From contig CP003940.1 of NCBI GenBank assembly GCA_000317655.1, forward strand, positions 434,001 through 498,000: a stretch of 64,000 nt of DNA, given 5' to 3'. The position numbers were made by a program, and so were the translations under genes. The notes beneath the pieces are model-generated. The model was not told the origin of the DNA, made no database searches, and saw only the letters and a list, made by a program, of their open reading frames with translations. This document shows positions 18,697 through 28,310 of the stretch, piece by piece; the first letter of the stretch is position 1, and every line of letters starts with the position of its first letter. This DNA comes from Cyanobacterium stanieri PCC 7202 (GTDB lineage: Bacteria; Cyanobacteriota; Cyanobacteriia; Cyanobacteriales; Cyanobacteriaceae).

Positions 18697-18748
18697 ATTC
18701 CCCTCTTCTTCTGAAGATTTTATGCACATTATAAGAAAATAAGTAATT

Positions 18749-19369
18749 ATGCAAAGTACAGATATAAATTCACAAGTTACCGTCGGTTATGAAAAAGAAG
18801 CCGAAGGTGGACATCATGGACATCCTGATTTTAGGATGTTTGGTTTGGTGTTATTTTTGGTGGCGGAAAGTATGATCTTTTTTGGTCTTTTCAGTGCCTA
18901 TATGATTTACTATGCCACCATGCCTGAGTGGCCCATGGGTGATATTGAGTTAGAGTTACTTTTACCCGGTATTAATAGCGTTATTCTAATTTCTAGTAGC
19001 TTTGTGATGCACAAGGGGCAAAGTTGCATTAAAAATAATGATGAAAAGGGTTTAAGAGTCTGGTTTGGCATTACTGCCCTGATGGGGGCGATTTTCCTAG
19101 CCGGGCAGGGTTACGAGTATGCTACCACTGGTTTTGGTTTGACGGACAATCTTTTTGCTAGTTGTTTTTATGTGTTGACTGGTTTCCACGGTTTGCACGT
19201 TGCCGCTGGTTTGTCGTTTATTTTGGCGGTTTTATGGCGATCGCGCCAGGCTGGTCATTATTCAGCCGAAAATCATTTTGGTGTGGAAGCTGCGGAGTTA
19301 TATTGGCATTTTGTGGATGTGGTTTGGATCATCCTTTTCGGTTTGGTTTATCTTTTGCCCCTTACTTAA
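18749..19369 (+). CDS. ctaE: cytochrome c oxidase subunit III
   Basis: 206 residues with five membrane helices, the short bacterial form of subunit III (it lacks the first two helices of the mitochondrial type). Typical motifs are FGLFSAYMIYY, CFYVLTGFHGLHV and the end ELYWHFVDVVWIILF. It stabilises subunit I and supports proton uptake. Last gene of the ctaCDE unit, followed at once by a palindrome (19380-19396). Confidence 0.95.
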   Translation: MQSTDINSQVTVGYEKEAEGGHHGHPDFRMFGLVLFLVAESMIFFGLFSAYMIYYATMPEWPMGDIELELLLPGINSVILISSSFVMHKGQSCIKNNDEKGLRVWFGITALMGAIFLAGQGYEYATTGFGLTDNLFASCFYVLTGFHGLHVAAGLSFILAVLWRSRQAGHYSAENHFGVEAAELYWHFVDVVWIILFGLVYLLPLT

Positions 19370-19379
19370 CTTTTTTGAT

Positions 19380-19396
19380 GGTGGGCAATGCCCACC
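19380..19396. repeat. dispersed palindrome GGTGGGCAATGCCCACC
   Basis: A perfect 8-base dyad around a single A, eleven bases after the ctaE stop. The same 17-mer is found at 36475-36491 and, with one change, at 18680-18696. All three are between genes, close to stop codons. There is no T-run on the sense strand here, so a terminator role is only possible. Confidence 0.6.
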
Positions 19397-19407
19397 CTAC
19401 ACTAACT

Positions 19408-19600
19408 AACCCGAGTTCAGGATAAAATTTATAGTCTTGTAAAGGTGACAGGTATCGGGTGTCAGGGAGGCAAGGGTTTTAAACCCCTTGTTAAGAATTT
19501 ACAAAAACTGTATGTTAATTAATTTTCTGGTATTTAGTTCCATCAAGAAACTAATAAAAGCAGATCGTATTTTAAACCTGCAACCTGCAACCTGTAACCT
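19408..19600 (+). mobile_element. truncated copy (left end) of a miniature inverted-repeat element
   Basis: It starts with AACCCGAGTTCAGGATAA, matching the left terminal repeat of the complete copy at 40474-40836 with two changes. It then keeps that copy's internal order: AAATTTATAG, GGTATCGGGTGTCAGG, TTTACAAAAACTGTA, TTAATTAATTTTCT, GTTCCATCAAG and CGTATTTTAAACCTG. It stops at CAACCTGTAACCT near 19600 and has no right terminal repeat. It fills most of the 300-base gap between ctaE and trpE and marks the empty site for the nested element seen in the other copy. Confidence 0.7.
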
Positions 19601-19669
19601 AACCATTGCCTATCTTTTTTATGGTAAGATAGATGTTGCTCTATATTTCTTACAAGTTACTGGTAATTA

Positions 19670-21202
19670 ATGATTTACCCTGATTTCGATGAATTTTCTT
19701 CGTTAACCAACCAAGGAAACTTTATTCCTGTCTATCAAGAATTAGTGGCAGATTTAGAAACCCCTGTTTCCGCTTGGTATAAGGTATGCGCAGATCAACC
19801 CTACAGTTTTTTATTGGAATCAGTGGAAGGTGGAGAAAACCTCGGACGTTATAGTTTTCTGGGTTGTGATCCTGTTTGGACACTAGAAGCTAGGGGACAT
19901 CATACCACCAAAACCCATCGGCAGGGCAAGGTAGAGGTTTTTACTGGTAATCCTTTCGATATTCTTTCTAGTTGTCTCGAGTCTATTAAACCTGTCCATT
20001 TACCCCAACTTCCCCCCGATATTGGCGGTTTGTTTGGTTATTGGGGTTATGAGTTGATTTCTTGGATTGAACCCAAGGTGAAAGTGTATCCACCCAAGGA
20101 GGGTGATTTACCCGATGGGATGTGGATGCAAGTGGATAATCTCTTGATTTTTGATCAGGTAAAACGTAAAATATGGGCGATCGCCTATGCAGACTTAAGA
20201 CAAAAACACCTTACCCTAGAAGAAATCTATCAACAAGCCTGTGACAAAATTAATAAATTAGTCCTCAAACTCCAGTTACCCCTACCCACCACCGCCAAAC
20301 CCTTGGAGTTTAACCCCAATAAACCCGTTAATTCGACTAATTTAGAAAACTATCAGAGTAACACCACCAAAGAACAATTTACCGCCAGTGTTGCCAAAGC
20401 CAAGGAATACATCAAAGCGGGGGATATTTTTCAGGTAGTAATTTCCCAAAGACTACAATCTTATTACAGCGGACATCCCTTTGAATTATATCGCTCCCTC
20501 AGATTAATAAATCCCTCCCCCTACATGGCTTTCTATAACTTCGATGGATGGCAGTTAATCGGCTCATCCCCCGAGGTGATGGTAAAAGCCGAAAAAGACG
20601 AACAAGGCAAAACCAAAGCCACCCTACGCCCCATTGCGGGAACTCGCCCTAGGGGCAAAACTCCCCAAGAAGATCAAGCCCTTGCCCAAGATTTATTACA
20701 AGATCCCAAAGAAATCGCAGAACATGTTATGCTGGTGGACTTAGGCAGAAATGATCTCGGTAGGGTATGCCATAAAGGTACTGTTACTGTAGATGAATTG
20801 ATGGTAATTGAGCGTTATTCCCACGTAATGCACATCGTCAGCAACGTTACAGGGGAATTAGAAGAAAAATATACCCCTTGGGATTTACTCAAAGCGGCTT
20901 TTCCCGCAGGTACTGTCAGCGGTGCTCCCAAAATCCGAGCCATGGAAATTATCAACGAATTAGAGCCTGAAAGGAGAGGACCTTATTCTGGGGTATATGG
21001 TTATTATAACTTTGAAGGTCAATTAAATACCGCCATCACTATCCGCACCATGATTGTAGAAAAAGCCCAAGGGGCAGAAAACCACCGAGTTTATCTTCAA
21101 GCAGGGGCTGGATTAGTGGCAGATTCTGATCCCGATAAGGAGTATCAGGAAACCATCAACAAAGCTAAAGGATTACTCGAAGCTATCAGGAGTTTAGGGT
21201 AA
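19670..21202 (+). CDS. trpE: anthranilate synthase component I
   Basis: 510 residues. It converts chorismate to anthranilate with ammonia from TrpG. The N-terminal LLES motif (SFLLESVEGG) is the tryptophan feedback site. The catalytic domain shows GSSPEVMVKA, RPIAGTRPRG, LVDLGRNDLGRV and FPAGTVSGAPK. trpG is not next to it. No leader peptide or attenuator is visible upstream; the gap holds a truncated miniature element. Confidence 0.96.
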   Translation: MIYPDFDEFSSLTNQGNFIPVYQELVADLETPVSAWYKVCADQPYSFLLESVEGGENLGRYSFLGCDPVWTLEARGHHTTKTHRQGKVEVFTGNPFDILSSCLESIKPVHLPQLPPDIGGLFGYWGYELISWIEPKVKVYPPKEGDLPDGMWMQVDNLLIFDQVKRKIWAIAYADLRQKHLTLEEIYQQACDKINKLVLKLQLPLPTTAKPLEFNPNKPVNSTNLENYQSNTTKEQFTASVAKAKEYIKAGDIFQVVISQRLQSYYSGHPFELYRSLRLINPSPYMAFYNFDGWQLIGSSPEVMVKAEKDEQGKTKATLRPIAGTRPRGKTPQEDQALAQDLLQDPKEIAEHVMLVDLGRNDLGRVCHKGTVTVDELMVIERYSHVMHIVSNVTGELEEKYTPWDLLKAAFPAGTVSGAPKIRAMEIINELEPERRGPYSGVYGYYNFEGQLNTAITIRTMIVEKAQGAENHRVYLQAGAGLVADSDPDKEYQETINKAKGLLEAIRSLG

Positions 21203-21232
21203 TTTTTCAGCACACTTTATTTATTTTTAATC

Positions 21233-22753
21233 ATGGTTTGGAGTGAAGGCTACGTTTCCGAAATTAATTATACCAACGGTTTCTATGGGGAATTAAGCCC
21301 CCTAAAACTTTCCTTAGCAACGGCATTAAAATCCATTCATCCCCCCAATACAGGTAAACCCTTCACCTATTGCGAGTTGGCTTGTGGTAGGGGTTATACC
21401 ACCAATCTTTTGGCATCCGCCTATCCCGAAGCCCAATTTTATGCCAATGATTTTAACCCCAATCATATCCTCGAGGCGAAAACCCTAGCCGAGTCAGCAA
21501 ACACAACCAACGTGCATTTTTTTGATGATAGTTTTGCTGAATTTATCCATCAAGACTTACCAGACTTTGATTTTATTGTTTTGCATGGTATCTATAGCTG
21601 GATTACCCCCGAAAACCGAGGTTTTATCGTTGATTTTATTCGCCAAAAATTGAAGGTGGGGGGCATTGTTTATATTTCCTACAATACCTTACCCGGTTGG
21701 TCTGCTGCCATGCCCATGCAAGGCTTGATGTTAAAACACCGCCAACATTCTTCCGCCCCTATTTTGGAAAGTGTGGAGGAGGCGTTAAATTTTACTGAAA
21801 GTTTAATGAATGCCAATGCTGGTTATTTTTTACAAAATCCTTCTCTCAAGACAAGGTTTGAGAATTTAAAATCCCAAAACCGCCATTATCTAGCCCATGA
21901 ATATTTTAATGAGCAGTGGAATAGTTTTTATTTTGACCAAGTGGCTCAGGAATTGGAAGATGCTAAATTGAGTTATGTGGCTTCGGCACAGGTGTTGGAT
22001 AATATTGATGTGTTGAATTTTTCTGCTGATGCTCAAAAGATTTTATCTCAGATAAAGGATGGTACTTATAAGGAAGTGGTAAGGGATTTTTGTTTGAATA
22101 CTCAGTTTCGCCGAGATATTTTTGCTAAGGGTAAATTGGGCATGATGCCGGGGGAACAGGTTAGTATTATGAATAGTTTTCGTTATGCTTTAATGGTGCC
22201 GACAGATAGCATTAAGTTAAAGCATACTTTTTCTGTGGGAGAGGTAAGTTTACAGGAGGAGATTTATATTCCTATCATTAATGCTTTGAGTAAGTCTCCT
22301 TTGACGATGGCACAGTTACAAAATGATGGGGCTGTGAAAAAAATTGCGGTCAATAATATTTATCAGGCTTTAATTGTTTTGACTGGGTTGGGTTATATTC
22401 ATCCTGCGGTGGATGATGAAACCTGTCAACGGCGAAAGGTGTCTACGGATGCTTTTAATAGGGCAATTGAGGAGAAGGCTTTTGTCACGGATGAAATGGC
22501 TTATCTGGCTTCTCCGTTAATTGGTACTGGAGTTGCGGTTAATTCTTTGGAACAGTTGTTGATATATGCTAAGGGAAGGGATAAGAATCCTGTGAAGTTT
22601 TTATGGGATATTTTTTCTAAGCAGGGTAAAAGATTGGTGAAGGATAATAAAGTATTACAAACTCCCGAGGAAAATATTGCCCATATTGAAGGTGTGGCAA
22701 AGGATTTTTATGGTAGTCGTTTTGATACTTTGAAAAAGTTGGGCATTGATTAA
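21233..22753 (+). CDS. class I SAM-dependent methyltransferase with C-terminal regulatory domain
   Basis: 506 residues. The N-terminal methyltransferase domain has the SAM-binding motif CELACGRGYTTNLLA (about 47-61), an acidic loop AQFYANDFN, and LHGIYSWITPENRG. The C-terminal half matches the layout of the 'methyltransferase regulatory domain' family (PF10119 type), with a winged-helix-like end. Substrate unknown. It begins 30 bases after trpE on the same strand, so it may share its transcript, but no link to tryptophan is apparent. Confidence 0.8.
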   Translation: MVWSEGYVSEINYTNGFYGELSPLKLSLATALKSIHPPNTGKPFTYCELACGRGYTTNLLASAYPEAQFYANDFNPNHILEAKTLAESANTTNVHFFDDSFAEFIHQDLPDFDFIVLHGIYSWITPENRGFIVDFIRQKLKVGGIVYISYNTLPGWSAAMPMQGLMLKHRQHSSAPILESVEEALNFTESLMNANAGYFLQNPSLKTRFENLKSQNRHYLAHEYFNEQWNSFYFDQVAQELEDAKLSYVASAQVLDNIDVLNFSADAQKILSQIKDGTYKEVVRDFCLNTQFRRDIFAKGKLGMMPGEQVSIMNSFRYALMVPTDSIKLKHTFSVGEVSLQEEIYIPIINALSKSPLTMAQLQNDGAVKKIAVNNIYQALIVLTGLGYIHPAVDDETCQRRKVSTDAFNRAIEEKAFVTDEMAYLASPLIGTGVAVNSLEQLLIYAKGRDKNPVKFLWDIFSKQGKRLVKDNKVLQTPEENIAHIEGVAKDFYGSRFDTLKKLGID

Positions 22754-22765
22754 GTGCTTAAATCC

Positions 22766-23353
22766 CTATCGTCGATTAACTTTTCTTTTGGGTTGAGGTT
22801 TTTTGGAGGTGATTTTTTTTATCCTTCGCTGTGGTTTTCGAGTGGTTTTTTTCTTTCTGCGTTTTTTTAGCCATGAGTCAATGATGTCGGCTAGGTAATG
22901 ACTCATGGCACCTAATTCTAAGCCGATGAATAGGGCGATGATTTCTTTTAGATAGATTTCTCCTATCACGGTGAGGTTATCAATTATTTGTTGCCATTGC
23001 CATATCTGGGGAAAAGTTATAAGGGCGATCGCCCCTAGCACGATACCAAGTAGGAGTAAAATAAAACAAAGATATAAACTGCGAATCACCGTGCCAATGA
23101 TAAAACCGTGGGAAAAAAAAGAACGATGGGGCAAATATTTCTGATAGGGTAACCAAATAAACTTAAAATAACCCCATCTTTTAAATTGCACGGAATAAAT
23201 ATCTAAGTCAGGACCAAACATTAACCCGCTAAATAAAAATCCTGAAGCGACTACAAAGCCTGTTAATAGGTCTTTTGAGATGATTATAGTACCTATAAAA
23301 ATCCATGGTAAACAAAGCCATGTAATTCGATCATGATTTTTTCCTGAAGTCAT
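22766..23353 (-). CDS. DUF2227-family metal-binding membrane protein
   Basis: 195 residues. The N-terminal half has membrane segments and the metal-type residues GPDLDIYS and HRSFFSHGF, as in the DUF2227/YdjM-like putative metal-dependent hydrolases. Two more membrane helices follow (about 90-115 and 135-160), with SHYLADIIDSWLKK. The C-terminus is a very basic tail of about 35 residues (Lys/Arg/Pro), which could bind RNA, DNA or anionic lipid. Biological role unknown. Convergent with the methyltransferase gene, 12 bases apart. Confidence 0.75.
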   Translation of the reverse strand: MTSGKNHDRITWLCLPWIFIGTIIISKDLLTGFVVASGFLFSGLMFGPDLDIYSVQFKRWGYFKFIWLPYQKYLPHRSFFSHGFIIGTVIRSLYLCFILLLLGIVLGAIALITFPQIWQWQQIIDNLTVIGEIYLKEIIALFIGLELGAMSHYLADIIDSWLKKRRKKKTTRKPQRRIKKITSKKPQPKRKVNRR

Positions 23354-23403
23354 GTTGCATTTTTTAAAAAGAGTTGTTATACTTATAAAGGTGAACGCAA
23401 CGA

Positions 23404-23475
23404 GGGCGATTAGCTCAGCGGTAGAGCGCCTGCCTTACAAGCAGGATGCCACTGGTTCAAATCCAGTATCGCCCA
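23404..23475 (+). tRNA. tRNA-Val (anticodon UAC)
   Basis: A full 72-base cloverleaf. The acceptor stem GGGCGAT pairs with ATCGCCC, with discriminator A. The D arm has AGCTCAGCGGTAGAGC, the anticodon stem CCTGC/GCAGG encloses CTTACAA with anticodon TAC, and the T arm has GGTTCAAATCC. CCA is not encoded. A short T-run (TTTTT) follows directly and may end transcription. Confidence 0.97.
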
Positions 23476-23605
23476 TTTTTAAGAACAAATCAAGAAATTC
23501 GCTCCATAAGGGGTGATTTTTTGTTTCTGGCAAAACTCACATTCAAACGGTCGTGATATTATGAATAGATATTTATTATTGTACTCAAGTTAAGTGCGAT
23601 CGCCC

Positions 23606-24103
23606 ATGAAACCAATTAAAAATAAAAAGAGATATTTATTACTAACAATTGCCATCATCACCATTGGGTGGAGTACAATCATGGGCAGTCTTACCGCCAA
23701 AGTAATGGCAAATCCCATCGGTTCAAAATCCGTTGATAAAGTTGCTGATAACTATAGAGTAGGAAAAGAATTATACTTAGAAAATTGCTCCACCTGTCAT
23801 ATCGCCATTCCCCCCGCCGTATTACCTACCGAAACATGGAAAACCATCCTAGAAAATCCCCTCAACCATTATGGCACTAGACTAGAAGGAATAATTCGCT
23901 TCAATCAAGTATTAATGTGGCAATATCTAAGCACCTACTCTCGTCCTATTTCCGTTAACGAAAGAGAGCCAAAATTTATCGCCCAATCCCGTTATTTTTT
24001 TGCTCTTCACCCCGGAGTTGATTTACCTTCACCCGTAGGACATACCAGTTGTGTTGAATGTCATTCTCGAGCTTCTGAGTTTGATTTTCGCACCCTAGAC
24101 TAA
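23606..24103 (+). CDS. diheme cytochrome c (DHC family)
   Basis: 165 residues from ATG 23606 (an in-frame GTG 12 bases earlier sits inside a HIP1 site). An N-terminal signal/anchor helix ends near VMANPIG, sending the protein to the lumen or periplasm. Two haem-binding motifs are present, CSTCH and CVECH, far apart, with a conserved LPTETWKTILENPLNHYG block between. This fits the small cyanobacterial diheme cytochromes of the DHC family. The electron partner is unknown. Its stop abuts that of the convergent gene. Confidence 0.88.
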   Translation: MKPIKNKKRYLLLTIAIITIGWSTIMGSLTAKVMANPIGSKSVDKVADNYRVGKELYLENCSTCHIAIPPAVLPTETWKTILENPLNHYGTRLEGIIRFNQVLMWQYLSTYSRPISVNEREPKFIAQSRYFFALHPGVDLPSPVGHTSCVECHSRASEFDFRTLD

Positions 24104-26608
24104 TTAATAGTCAATACCTTTTTGTAAAAAAGAAGTGGCATCCTTGGCATTCATAGGTTTACTAAAATAATAACCTTGCATTTGCCTACAGTTTAAATCA
24201 ACTAATAATTTTAACTGTTCATCATTTTCTATACCTTCAGCTACTACCTGTAAATTCATTCCTTTACCTAAAGTTACCACTGCGGAAATAATTGCCAAAT
24301 CCTCTTTTTTATTCTTTAATTCCCTCACAAAACTTTGATCAATTTTTATTTTACCAAAAGGAAATTTTTTTAAATATCCTAAAGAAGAATAACCAGTACC
24401 AAAGTCATCCATCGCCACCAACACCCCTAAATTACTTAATTGATCTAATATTTTTTTCGCTAAATCAGGGTTTTGAATAATACTACTTTCTGTAATTTCT
24501 GCCTCCAAAAACTTAGGAGATAAATTAGTTTTTTTAAGAATATTAGCAATAGTATAAACAAGGTTTTTTTGCTGAAATTGTCGAGCAGAAATATTAACTG
24601 CAATTTTTAGATCAGTGTATCCTAAATCATGCCATATTTGATTTTGTTGACAGGCTTCTTCAATTACCCACTCACCAATAGGACAAATTAGTCCAGTTTG
24701 TTCGGCAATGGGTATAAAATTATTAGGAGCAACCCTACCAAGTTGAGGATGATTCCAACGAATTAACGCCTCCATACCAATAATTGTTTTACTGATAATA
24801 TTAATTTGTGGTTGATAATATAATTCAAACTCATTATTATGTAAGGCATTATAAAGATAACTTTCTATTTGTAATAATTCTGTATTTCTTTGATTCATGG
24901 AAGGTTGATAAAACTGATAACCATGCCCTCCTAATTCTTTGGCACGATAAAGGGCTATATCGGCATTCTTGAGAAGAGTATCAGGGTTGTCTCCATCTTG
25001 GGGATAAATCGATATACCAATGCTGAGACTGGCATAAAGTTGGAATTCCAAAATTTGAAATGGTTGTCTGAGACTATGAAGAATTCTCTCTGCTACCCTT
25101 GTGGCTTCGTTACTATTATTTATTTCCGATAACAAAATAGTAAATTCATCTCCCCCCCAACGGGCAATAGTATCTAAATTTCTCAGGGATTTTTGCAATC
25201 TTTTGGCTACATTTTGTAAAAATTGATCTCCGATTTGATGTCCTAAAGTATCATTGATATTCTTGAAACGATCTAAATCAATGAATAAAATTGCCATTTT
25301 ATGTTCATAAGTACGGGCATTGGCGATCGCCTTGTATAATTGTTCATTAAAGAAATTACGATTACCCAACTTCGTCAATAAATCATGGGATGCCTGATAA
25401 CGTAACATTTCCTCAGATATTTTTCTTTCCGTAATATCTCTCACTGCATAACAAATAACCTCCTTGGCACTATAGTAAATAATGCTAATATTTACCTCCA
25501 CAGGAATTAAACTACCATCCTGACAACGATGGAGAGATTCTTGCACCAAATCAAGCCTATTTTGATGAATTTTATCAATAATACTATCGATAATTTCCCC
25601 ATCAACAGCTACTAAATCATATAGTTTAAGAGATAAAATTTCTTGACTACTATGACCTGTCAAACTACAATAAGCATTATTAGCCTCCAAAATATCCTTT
25701 GTCATAGGATCAACCAATATAATCCCTTCAGATATTTGTCTTACTACCGCCCTATACTTTTCCTCGCTTTCCCGCAGGGCTTCCTCAATATAATTTTTGT
25801 TTTTAAACTCAAAAATATAACTAACAATAACCTGTCTATCGCCATTGAGATAAGCTGATTGAGTATAGCGATCATTATTGTAAGTTATTTGACGCACAAC
25901 AATATTATCCTCTTGTTTTTCCACCTCCTCTAATAAATCAGTCAGAAAGGGATTCTCTTGGATATTATCCTTCAGATTGGGAAAATAGCGATCAAAAAAG
26001 ATATTCGTATGAATTACCTTTCCTTCTAAATCAGTTTCCAGAATGCCGTAACATAAATCATCTTTTTCATCATAAATTTGATCTAACATCTCCTTAATAA
26101 GAGACAATCTCTCCTTTTTAAATTCAGTAGGAGAAGAAGAATCTAAAGAATTTTCCTCAAATGTCAGAGTTTTTTGTGTTTTATCCGTCAAAAATGGGGC
26201 TTCTTTTTGTTCGATGGTTAAAGGTTGAGTTTTATCATCGTCATCATAGCCACTCGAATCCACTAAACTATAAGAGGCAAAAACCTTTTGTCCACCAATA
26301 TAAATAGCATCCCCTGATTTTAATTCATGGGATAAACATTTATTTCCATTCACATACAACCCATTGGCACTTCTGTTTCCCTTTAAATCTCCATCAATAA
26401 TCCAAAATACTTTTTTATCCTTATTTTCCTTATATTTCACGGGTAATATGGTACAGTGATAACGAGAAATGGTGGGATCGTGAATAACAATAGTATTACT
26501 AGAGTGACGACCAATAGAATATACTTCGTTATTTAAGACAATAGATTTTTGTTTGTTATCATATTCTATGGTCAATAGATGTTGAAAATCTGTACTTGAT
26601 TCAATCAT
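24104..26608 (-). CDS. FHA-PAS-GGDEF-EAL c-di-GMP regulator
   Basis: 834 residues, no membrane segment. An FHA domain (about 8-95; GRHSSNTIVI and ISRYHC) precedes a PAS-like region, a second PAS with PAC end (about 280-395), GGDEF (about 400-560; RWGGDEFTILL) and EAL (about 575-825; MEALIRW, DDFGTGYSSLGYLKKFP). The diguanylate cyclase signature is intact and an RNLD inhibitory I-site sits five residues before GGDEF. The phosphodiesterase motifs are also intact, so both activities are possible. The FHA domain binds phosphothreonine, so input from a Ser/Thr kinase is a fair inference; two such kinases are in the window. Confidence 0.93.
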   Translation of the reverse strand: MIESSTDFQHLLTIEYDNKQKSIVLNNEVYSIGRHSSNTIVIHDPTISRYHCTILPVKYKENKDKKVFWIIDGDLKGNRSANGLYVNGNKCLSHELKSGDAIYIGGQKVFASYSLVDSSGYDDDDKTQPLTIEQKEAPFLTDKTQKTLTFEENSLDSSSPTEFKKERLSLIKEMLDQIYDEKDDLCYGILETDLEGKVIHTNIFFDRYFPNLKDNIQENPFLTDLLEEVEKQEDNIVVRQITYNNDRYTQSAYLNGDRQVIVSYIFEFKNKNYIEEALRESEEKYRAVVRQISEGIILVDPMTKDILEANNAYCSLTGHSSQEILSLKLYDLVAVDGEIIDSIIDKIHQNRLDLVQESLHRCQDGSLIPVEVNISIIYYSAKEVICYAVRDITERKISEEMLRYQASHDLLTKLGNRNFFNEQLYKAIANARTYEHKMAILFIDLDRFKNINDTLGHQIGDQFLQNVAKRLQKSLRNLDTIARWGGDEFTILLSEINNSNEATRVAERILHSLRQPFQILEFQLYASLSIGISIYPQDGDNPDTLLKNADIALYRAKELGGHGYQFYQPSMNQRNTELLQIESYLYNALHNNEFELYYQPQINIISKTIIGMEALIRWNHPQLGRVAPNNFIPIAEQTGLICPIGEWVIEEACQQNQIWHDLGYTDLKIAVNISARQFQQKNLVYTIANILKKTNLSPKFLEAEITESSIIQNPDLAKKILDQLSNLGVLVAMDDFGTGYSSLGYLKKFPFGKIKIDQSFVRELKNKKEDLAIISAVVTLGKGMNLQVVAEGIENDEQLKLLVDLNCRQMQGYYFSKPMNAKDATSFLQKGIDY

Positions 26609-26848
26609 AATTATTGGTAAACAATCTCTAGGAGAATAAGGAAAACAACCGTCATCGATTGCTCAATAAAAAGTCTAATGGCATAGCTAGTAGAGAAGAC
26701 AAAGACAAAAAATATCTGGGAGAAAATATAAGATCATTTTATTTACACCTAAATTTATCCTGTCACCAGAAAGATATTTTTAGAAACATATTATTAGTTT
26801 ATTTCTCTTCAGAAGAGTAAAAGGTAGCGAACTTAATATAATTAAAAT

Positions 26849-28039
26849 TTAGAAAATTGTCGATTCATCAAGTTTAACAAATCCTTTAAGACTTGTTTGT
26901 CTGTGAATTGCGTTAAGATTTTTCCCCTGTAGCAATATCCCAAAACCCCCTAATCCTTGGGGGTTGATCAATTCATGTAATTGATTACGACGTTGCCATA
27001 ATTTGGATAATAATATTCTACCATCAGATAAATTATTTAGTCGATCGCCCAAACCCAAAGCCATCAAAAATAATGCTTGTTGAGTAAAATCTATTTTTTC
27101 TAGGTCAAAACTGGTGCCAATTTTTTCTAGGGCAGTAAAATTAACATGGCTAGTAATATCTTGAAGCCCTATATTTACGTAGGGGTTATTATGATGACGA
27201 TGCTGATAGTAACACTTTAATGTACCTTCATATCTTTGAGGATGATAATATTTTTCACTATCATAACCATAGTCTACGGTTAAAACATAACCTTGTTTTA
27301 GGGTTTGGGCAATTTTTTCCAAAATATCAAAGGCATATAAATTAATTTCTGTCTGATAGTTATCAGGGTAAAGGGGAGAGTTGAAATCTATATTATTAAT
27401 AGTTAGATATTCATTAATTTTTTGGGTTGATAAAGCTCCATATTTTTCTGTAACTTTACCATGGTTAACTGTGACATAAATTTCTTGTAACTTGCCTTCT
27501 TTTTTAATAATACGATGAACAGGAAAAGCATCGATTAATTCATTACTAATAAAACAACCCACAATAGATTCTGAAGGGATTTCATCCCATTTTGCCCACT
27601 GAAGAGGATATTTTTCTGAAGGTAATAGTTGCTGTTGTTTTTCTTTTAATATCGTTGATTTTTCAATAATTAAATATTGAATATGACTATAAAAATCTTT
27701 ATTATTAATGGCTAAATAATCTAAAATGATTTTGGCTAATTGACCTTCCCCTGCACCCATTTCTACAATGGTAAATTGAGTAGGTTTATCTAAAATTTGC
27801 CAAAATTGTTCTATTTGAATGGCTAATAGTTCCCCAAAATCTTCGGAGATTGAAGACGAAGTAAAAAAGTCTCCTTCCTTACCAATAGCGATCGCCCTTG
27901 AATTATAATATCCATATTGCTGATCATAGAGACACATTTCCATATATTCAGCAAAAGTTATTTGTTTGTGGGATGAAGTGTAGATGCGATCGACGATTTT
28001 TTCAAATAACAGGGCAGAATTATTAGAACCTTTTAACAT
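26849..28039 (-). CDS. SAM-dependent methyltransferase, MidA/NDUFAF7 family (COG1565)
   Basis: 396 residues. Family motifs are ITFAEYMEMCLYD, YYNS, EGDFFTSSSISEDFGELLA and VEMGAGEGQLAK (SAM site), then SNELIDAFPVHR and VLTVDYGY. The mitochondrial member methylates an arginine of complex I during assembly; in cyanobacteria the target is unknown, though NDH-1 is an obvious candidate. It stands alone, with gaps of about 240 and 270 bases on each side that hold nothing I can name. Confidence 0.88.
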   Translation of the reverse strand: MLKGSNNSALLFEKIVDRIYTSSHKQITFAEYMEMCLYDQQYGYYNSRAIAIGKEGDFFTSSSISEDFGELLAIQIEQFWQILDKPTQFTIVEMGAGEGQLAKIILDYLAINNKDFYSHIQYLIIEKSTILKEKQQQLLPSEKYPLQWAKWDEIPSESIVGCFISNELIDAFPVHRIIKKEGKLQEIYVTVNHGKVTEKYGALSTQKINEYLTINNIDFNSPLYPDNYQTEINLYAFDILEKIAQTLKQGYVLTVDYGYDSEKYYHPQRYEGTLKCYYQHRHHNNPYVNIGLQDITSHVNFTALEKIGTSFDLEKIDFTQQALFLMALGLGDRLNNLSDGRILLSKLWQRRNQLHELINPQGLGGFGILLQGKNLNAIHRQTSLKGFVKLDESTIF

Positions 28040-28310
28040 AAAACATGATTACAGTGAAGAGTCAATGAAATGTAAGATAATTTCACCTAACTTACAGTCA
28101 TTGTAAAAATAATTTTACCAAAAAATGATCTAATTTCCTGCCCTAGAGGGGATAATAATATTATGACCATTAGTAATGATAGATCTAAATCAATTTTTTT
28201 GCATCTATATAATTTTTTTATATCCTACACAAAATAAAATTTTATTGACAAACAAACTAATTAATTAAAAAGCATTTGTTACCCATCAAAATCATGAAAA
28301 ATGATGCCCC

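Noticed and set aside
19488-19670. 60-residue frame before trpE as a Trp leader peptide
   Set aside because: It lies in the truncated miniature element and has no Trp codons, and no attenuator hairpin pair is seen.
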